From the NCBI RefSeq assembly GCF_004348985.1, contig NZ_SMKW01000013.1, positions 1 through 64,000 of the forward strand: a stretch of DNA of 64,000 nt. The letters are read 5' to 3'. The notes below the pieces were generated by a model that was given only the letters and a program-made list of their open reading frames with translations, did not search any database and was not told where the DNA came from. This DNA is from Saccharopolyspora elongata (lineage in GTDB: Bacteria > Actinomycetota > Actinomycetes > Mycobacteriales > Pseudonocardiaceae). Below, piece after piece: positions 60,756 through 64,000 of this stretch. Position numbers and translations under genes: made by a program. Every line of letters starts with the position of its first letter. The first letter of the stretch is position 1.

Positions 60756-61343
60756 ATGGCAATGCGAGAGAAGACCGCGGCCGCCGTGTTGACCGGCCTG
60801 CTCCTCGGCGGCGCTTTTTGCACCGCAGGAGCCCTTGCCGCCCCGGTTGTGCACGATGCCCACCGGCAGCCCCCGAAGCCCAGGCCCGACCTGGCCGCGC
60901 ACTTCGCCGCGCGCTCGCCCGGCAAGACCGCGTCAGCGGACGAGTCGGACGATGCGTGGGTGTCGCCGGCGGACGGCGAGATCAGCAGCGGCTTCGGCGG
61001 CCGCTGGGGCACCATGCACAACGGCGTGGACATCGCCAACGACATCGGCACGCCGATCCGCGCCGCAGCTCGGGGCACCGTCATCGATTCCGGCCCGGCC
61101 TCCGGATACGGCATGTGGATCAGAATTGCGCACCGCGGCGACGTCGTGTCGATTTACGGCCACATCGACGAGGATTTCGTCGATGTCGGGGAACAGGTGC
61201 GCGCCGGGGAGCAGATCGCGACCATGGGCGATCGGGGCGAATCCACCGGACCGCACCTGCACTTCCAGATCGAGGTGGCCGGGCAGCCGGTGGATCCGGA
61301 GCAGTTCTACCGCGCCGTGGACGCCGAGCTGACGGACCGGTAG
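60756..61343 (+). CDS. Secreted M23 (LytM) metallopeptidase
   Basis: A 195-residue exported peptidase: signal peptide 1-30 (LTGLLLGGAFCTAGALAAP), a linker, and the M23 domain from about residue 68. The Zn2+ ligands are in HNGVDIAND (His, Asp) and the final His of TGPHLHFQIE; YGHIDEDF is in between. It cuts peptide cross-bridges in peptidoglycan. All zinc and catalytic residues appear present. The leader hairpin may control its translation. Confidence 0.93.
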   Translation: MAMREKTAAAVLTGLLLGGAFCTAGALAAPVVHDAHRQPPKPRPDLAAHFAARSPGKTASADESDDAWVSPADGEISSGFGGRWGTMHNGVDIANDIGTPIRAAARGTVIDSGPASGYGMWIRIAHRGDVVSIYGHIDEDFVDVGEQVRAGEQIATMGDRGESTGPHLHFQIEVAGQPVDPEQFYRAVDAELTDR

Positions 61344-61601
61344 CGCACCCCCCGGCCGGCCGGCGCGCCGCGGCCGCTGTCAGAGTGGCAGGCCCCGGAA
61401 ACCGCCCACGGCGTCGGACGCGGCAGCATTCGCTGTTATCACTGCGCGTTATCGATCGTGCAGCGCCGCGCTAGCTCAGCGACGATCACCCGGCACATCC
61501 GGCAGTGGACCGATCGGCCGAATGGATCATCACCCTCCTGGCCGATTGTCGTGGTGCTCCGGGAGCTACTTCGATCGCACTAACGCGCTGGAAGGATCGA
61601 T
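61344..61601. other. Intergenic region before the DUF4231-like gene
   Basis: No gene recognised. There is a GC-rich 5' part with no strong terminator and a short AT-rich stretch near 61435-61450 that may hold a promoter. Confidence 0.4.
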
Positions 61602-62417
61602 GTGATGGAGCGAGTGGATGCGGCCGGGATCGTCGGCGGTGGAGTGCTCGCCGGGGGCGGCCGGCCGGCGGACTGGGAACGCCGGATCGCCGAGCGGTCC
61701 GAAGAGCACTACCGGGCGCGGCTGGTGCAGCGGCTGCTGCTGGTCTGGGCGGTGCCGGGCAACCTGTTGCTGATCGGCGCGGCCGCGGCCGCGCTGTGGT
61801 TATGGACGTCCGCACTGCCCGCCGCGATCGTGTTCGCGCTGGCACTGGCCTCGCTGGCGGTGTCGGCGAAATTCCTCTACCAGCAGCACTTTAAGGTTCG
61901 CGCGGTGGAATCAGAACTCCGCGCGCTGGAGTACGCGCACCGCGAGCACCTGCTGGACGAACTGGGGCCTGGGGATCTGCTGGGGGCGCACAAGCGCTAC
62001 CGGGCGCAGCTGCCGGAGCTCATCGAGCGCTACCGGGGTGAGGCCCGGCGGGACCGCTGGAAGGACAACGTCCTGCAGACGGTGGTCATCGGCGGCTCGA
62101 TCGTCGCCGCGACCGCGACGGCGGCATCGGTGTCCGCTGTGGACTTCCGGTGGGTCGCCGTGGCGTTGTGCCTGCTGGTGGCGGTGGCGGCGGCGTTCGC
62201 CGGGCATGCCAAGTACCGCGACCGGTCGGCCGCGTGCCAGCAGACCGGCGACGCGCTGGAGCGCGAGTACGAGTCGGTGGAGCTGCGGGTGGGCCGGTAC
62301 CGGCGGTTCGACAGCGAGAGCGAGGCCTACGCGGAGTTCGCCGACGCGGTCGAGTCGCTGCGGGCCGAGCAGGCGCGCCGGTTGCCGTCGGCATCGACGG
62401 AGGGGATCGGCCAGTAA
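61602..62417 (+). CDS. DUF4231/SLATT-like four-helix membrane protein
   Basis: A 271-residue protein. Two membrane helices (residues ~45-68 and ~70-90), a charged cytosolic coil (VRAVESELRALEYAHREHLL and LIERYRGEARRDRWKDN), two more helices (~160-180, ~182-202) and a second coil with EREYESVELRVGRYRRFDSE. This double 2TM-plus-coil layout fits DUF4231, a SLATT-type family which comparative studies link to conflict and defence systems. No partner nucleotidyltransferase is near. GTG 61602 follows GGAAGG; ATG 61605 is equivalent. Confidence 0.62.
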   Translation: MMERVDAAGIVGGGVLAGGGRPADWERRIAERSEEHYRARLVQRLLLVWAVPGNLLLIGAAAAALWLWTSALPAAIVFALALASLAVSAKFLYQQHFKVRAVESELRALEYAHREHLLDELGPGDLLGAHKRYRAQLPELIERYRGEARRDRWKDNVLQTVVIGGSIVAATATAASVSAVDFRWVAVALCLLVAVAAAFAGHAKYRDRSAACQQTGDALEREYESVELRVGRYRRFDSESEAYAEFADAVESLRAEQARRLPSASTEGIGQ

Positions 62418-62579
62418 TCACTTCCGCGCCATGTACACGAAAGTGAAGTTATTTAGCGGGAAACGATCACTGGCTGTCCACATTTCCCACTTATGTGATC
62501 GCTGAATGGTGGTTGGTGATCCTTCCGTAATCTCCGGCCCGGCGCACAGGAATCGGCCTGTGCAGAGAGGAGCATTGCG

Positions 62580-63290
62580 ATGAAGCGCACCCTTACCGCA
62601 GCGGCCGCTGTGTTGGTCAGCGGCGCCGGCGCGGTCGGCTTCGCAGCTACCGCGAACGCGGCCGAGACCCCGCAGCTGCCCGCGGAGCTGCCCACGGACA
62701 ACAACCTCGCGCAGACGGCGTACCACTTCGGGGGCACGCTGCACTCCGCGCAGCAGACCGTGGGCGACGTCGTCCCGGTCGAGGAGCACCTCGCCGGCCG
62801 CAGCGGCGGCGACCTGCTTGGCAGCGCCCCGGCCGGCTCCCTGCTCGGCGGCGTGACCGGCGGCAAGAGCCTCGACCCGAGCAGCGTGCTCGGCGCGACG
62901 CCGGTCGGCGACGTCGTCCCGGCCGTGCAGGCCTCGCCCGTGGCCCGCACCGGCGGCCCGACCAACGACCTGCTGCCCACCGCCGCGGACTCGGCGCTGC
63001 CGGGCGTGCCGCAGACCCAGCCCGCACAGCTGCCGCCCGCGCAGCAGGACGTCGACATGGTCGGCGAGGCGGTCCACGGCGTGGCGTCCAGCACCCCGCT
63101 CGCCGGTAGCCGGCTGCCGCTGTCCCGCAGCGGCGACGCGCTCGGCGGCATTGCCGGCCCGCAGGGCCCGCTGGGCAGCCTGACCGGCAACCTCCCGGTC
63201 GGCAAGACCGACCCGACCACGGCGCTGGACAAGGTCAACGACGTGGTCAGCCACGGCCCGCTCGGCGGCGTCAACCAGCTCGGCGCCTGA
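62580..63290 (+). CDS. Secreted Gly/Pro/Leu-rich protein of unknown function
   Basis: A 236-residue exported protein: signal peptide 1-27 (AAAAVLVSGAGAVGFAATAN, ending ANA). The mature part is low in complexity, with VGDVVP at about residues 61 and 110 and repeated LLGS/LLGG/LPG turns, and has no Cys. No catalytic motif. Upstream: TAATCT (62528-62533) as -10 box and hairpin GCACAGG-AATCGG-CCTGTGC before the ribosome-binding site AGAGAGGAG. Possibly a wall-associated structural protein. Confidence 0.75.
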   Translation: MKRTLTAAAAVLVSGAGAVGFAATANAAETPQLPAELPTDNNLAQTAYHFGGTLHSAQQTVGDVVPVEEHLAGRSGGDLLGSAPAGSLLGGVTGGKSLDPSSVLGATPVGDVVPAVQASPVARTGGPTNDLLPTAADSALPGVPQTQPAQLPPAQQDVDMVGEAVHGVASSTPLAGSRLPLSRSGDALGGIAGPQGPLGSLTGNLPVGKTDPTTALDKVNDVVSHGPLGGVNQLGA

Positions 63291-63381
63291 TCGCGCCTGC
63301 CACGCCGGAAGTCGACAACCGAAGAACGCGATCGACTGCACCGCTGCACCGGCGGACGCTTCCGCCGACGGCGCCCCCGAT

Positions 63382-63426
63382 GACGACTCGATGGCCCCCG
63401 CCGAACCGGTGGGGGCCATCGTCGTC
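63382..63426. terminator. Convergent terminator hairpin
   Basis: GACGAC (63382-63387) with GTCGTC (63421-63426) outside, GATGGCCCCC (63390-63399) with GGGGGCCATC (63411-63420) inside. It lies between the convergent secreted-protein and PEP-utilising genes, overlapping the stop of the latter. Confidence 0.8.
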
Positions 63427-64000
63427 AGGCGAGCTCGACGGTTCCGGCCGAGCCGTGCACGGTGATCCGCTGGCCGTCGGCGATGCGGGTGGTGGCGTCG
63501 GGAACGCCCACCACCGCGGGGATTCCGTACTCCCGGGCCACCGTCGCGCCGTGCGAGTTCGGCCCGCCCATCTCCATCACCAGGCCGCCCGCGGTCAGGA
63601 ACAGCGGCGTCCAGCCCGGATCGGTGGACGGCGCGACCAGGATCTCGCCGGGCGCGAGCTGCGCGCGGACCGGATCGTGCACCACGCGCGCCGTCCCGGT
63701 CACGGTGCCCGCCGAAGCCGAAGTCCCGGCCAACTGGCCGTCGACCGTCGCCACCGGCAGCGCCGCCTCGGGCTCGGTGCCGTCCGAGAGCAGGACGCGC
63801 GGCGGGTTCCGGCGCCGCTGCTCCCTCTCGTGCGTTTCGCGGCGCCGGGCCACCAGATCCCGGTGGTCGGAGCCGGAGATAGCCGCGTCGATCTCCTCGT
63901 ATTCCAGGAAGAACACGTCGTCCGCTCGTTCCAGGAGGCCGTTCGAGGCGAGTTCTTCGCCCACGGCCTGCAGGTGGCGGCGGGCGTTCGCGATCGCCAG
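63425..64000 (-). CDS. PEP-utilising phosphotransferase, C-terminal part (runs off right edge)
   Basis: The last 191 codons of a PEP-utilising enzyme; it continues beyond the window. The phosphohistidine domain has GGPNSHGATVAREYGIPAVV with the swivelling His. The preceding LEYEEID region fits the rifampicin phosphotransferase/PEP synthase group. In actinobacteria the former inactivate rifamycins. The deciding N-terminal ATP and substrate domains are outside the window, so this stays a family-level call. Confidence 0.85.
   Translation of the reverse strand: MAIANARRHLQAVGEELASNGLLERADDVFFLEYEEIDAAISGSDHRDLVARRRETHEREQRRRNPPRVLLSDGTEPEAALPVATVDGQLAGTSASAGTVTGTARVVHDPVRAQLAPGEILVAPSTDPGWTPLFLTAGGLVMEMGGPNSHGATVAREYGIPAVVGVPDATTRIADGQRITVHGSAGTVELA

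Overview
The window is a contiguous stretch of very GC-rich actinobacterial chromosome. Third codon positions are mostly G or C, GTG starts are common, and several genes have a -10 box only about 7 nt before the start codon (leaderless mRNAs). Gene content and order fit a Pseudonocardiaceae-type organism such as Saccharopolyspora; that genus is an inference. The backbone acs - HAD phosphatase - 6C RNA - ssd/tad pilus operon - DECH helicase - H+-pyrophosphatase - Rv3647c-like - topA - DNA polymerase III delta' matches the order known from Mycobacterium tuberculosis (about Rv3644c to Rv3667, mirrored) and Streptomyces.

Region by region. 1-5.9 kb: start of acs, a Fic-fold protein with a degenerate active site, a nucleoside hydrolase, an MFS exporter with a MerR regulator sharing its operator, and a LysR/cupin pair. 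6-15.2 kb: a cell-wall sugar salvage locus in two blocks (murR-murQ and nagZ-namZ-amiE-like), separated by a decayed permease, a PPOX flavoprotein and a MarR/metallo-beta-lactamase-fold pair. 15.7-23.1 kb: HAD phosphatase, 6C RNA, two DnaA boxes, ssd-tadA-tadB-tadC-flp-tadE-tadE/G and a prim-pol protein. 23.2-34.7 kb: MrfA-like helicase, hppA, a lipoprotein, the Rv3647c-like gene, topA and holB. 34.9-40.6 kb: a small zinc-finger-like membrane protein, a secreted esterase, an XRE-NACHT-membrane protein, a large surface protein and tRNA-Thr(CGT). 40.6-45 kb: gene fragments mixed with a methyltransferase, a lipoprotein and an MFS/PPOX pair. 45-51 kb: three LysR genes and two more MFS exporters; two of the three MFS genes are recent duplicates with the same upstream element. 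51-64 kb: an ArsR/membrane-protein pair, an MMPL transporter, GntR and leuA with a leader peptide and alternative hairpins, a decayed FAD oxidoreductase, a TetR/quinone oxidoreductase pair, an XRE/YceI pair, an M23 peptidase, a DUF4231-like membrane protein, a secreted protein and the end of a PEP-utilising phosphotransferase.

How the parts work together. The murR-murQ and nagZ-namZ-amiE blocks should release GlcNAc, MurNAc and stem peptide from wall fragments and turn MurNAc-6-P into GlcNAc-6-P; a similar sequence lies in both promoters. The tad block encodes a small secretion/pilus machine. topA, holB, the helicase and the prim-pol protein handle DNA. Most regulator genes sit next to one target and a dyad operator can be seen between them.

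No intact transposase, integrase, phage gene or CRISPR array was seen. The most distinctive non-coding content is three families of palindromic elements (cores CTATAG, TTTCGCGCGAAA and TTTCAATGGAAA), mostly between gene 3' ends, plus an over-used CCAC(A/T)GTGG palindrome.
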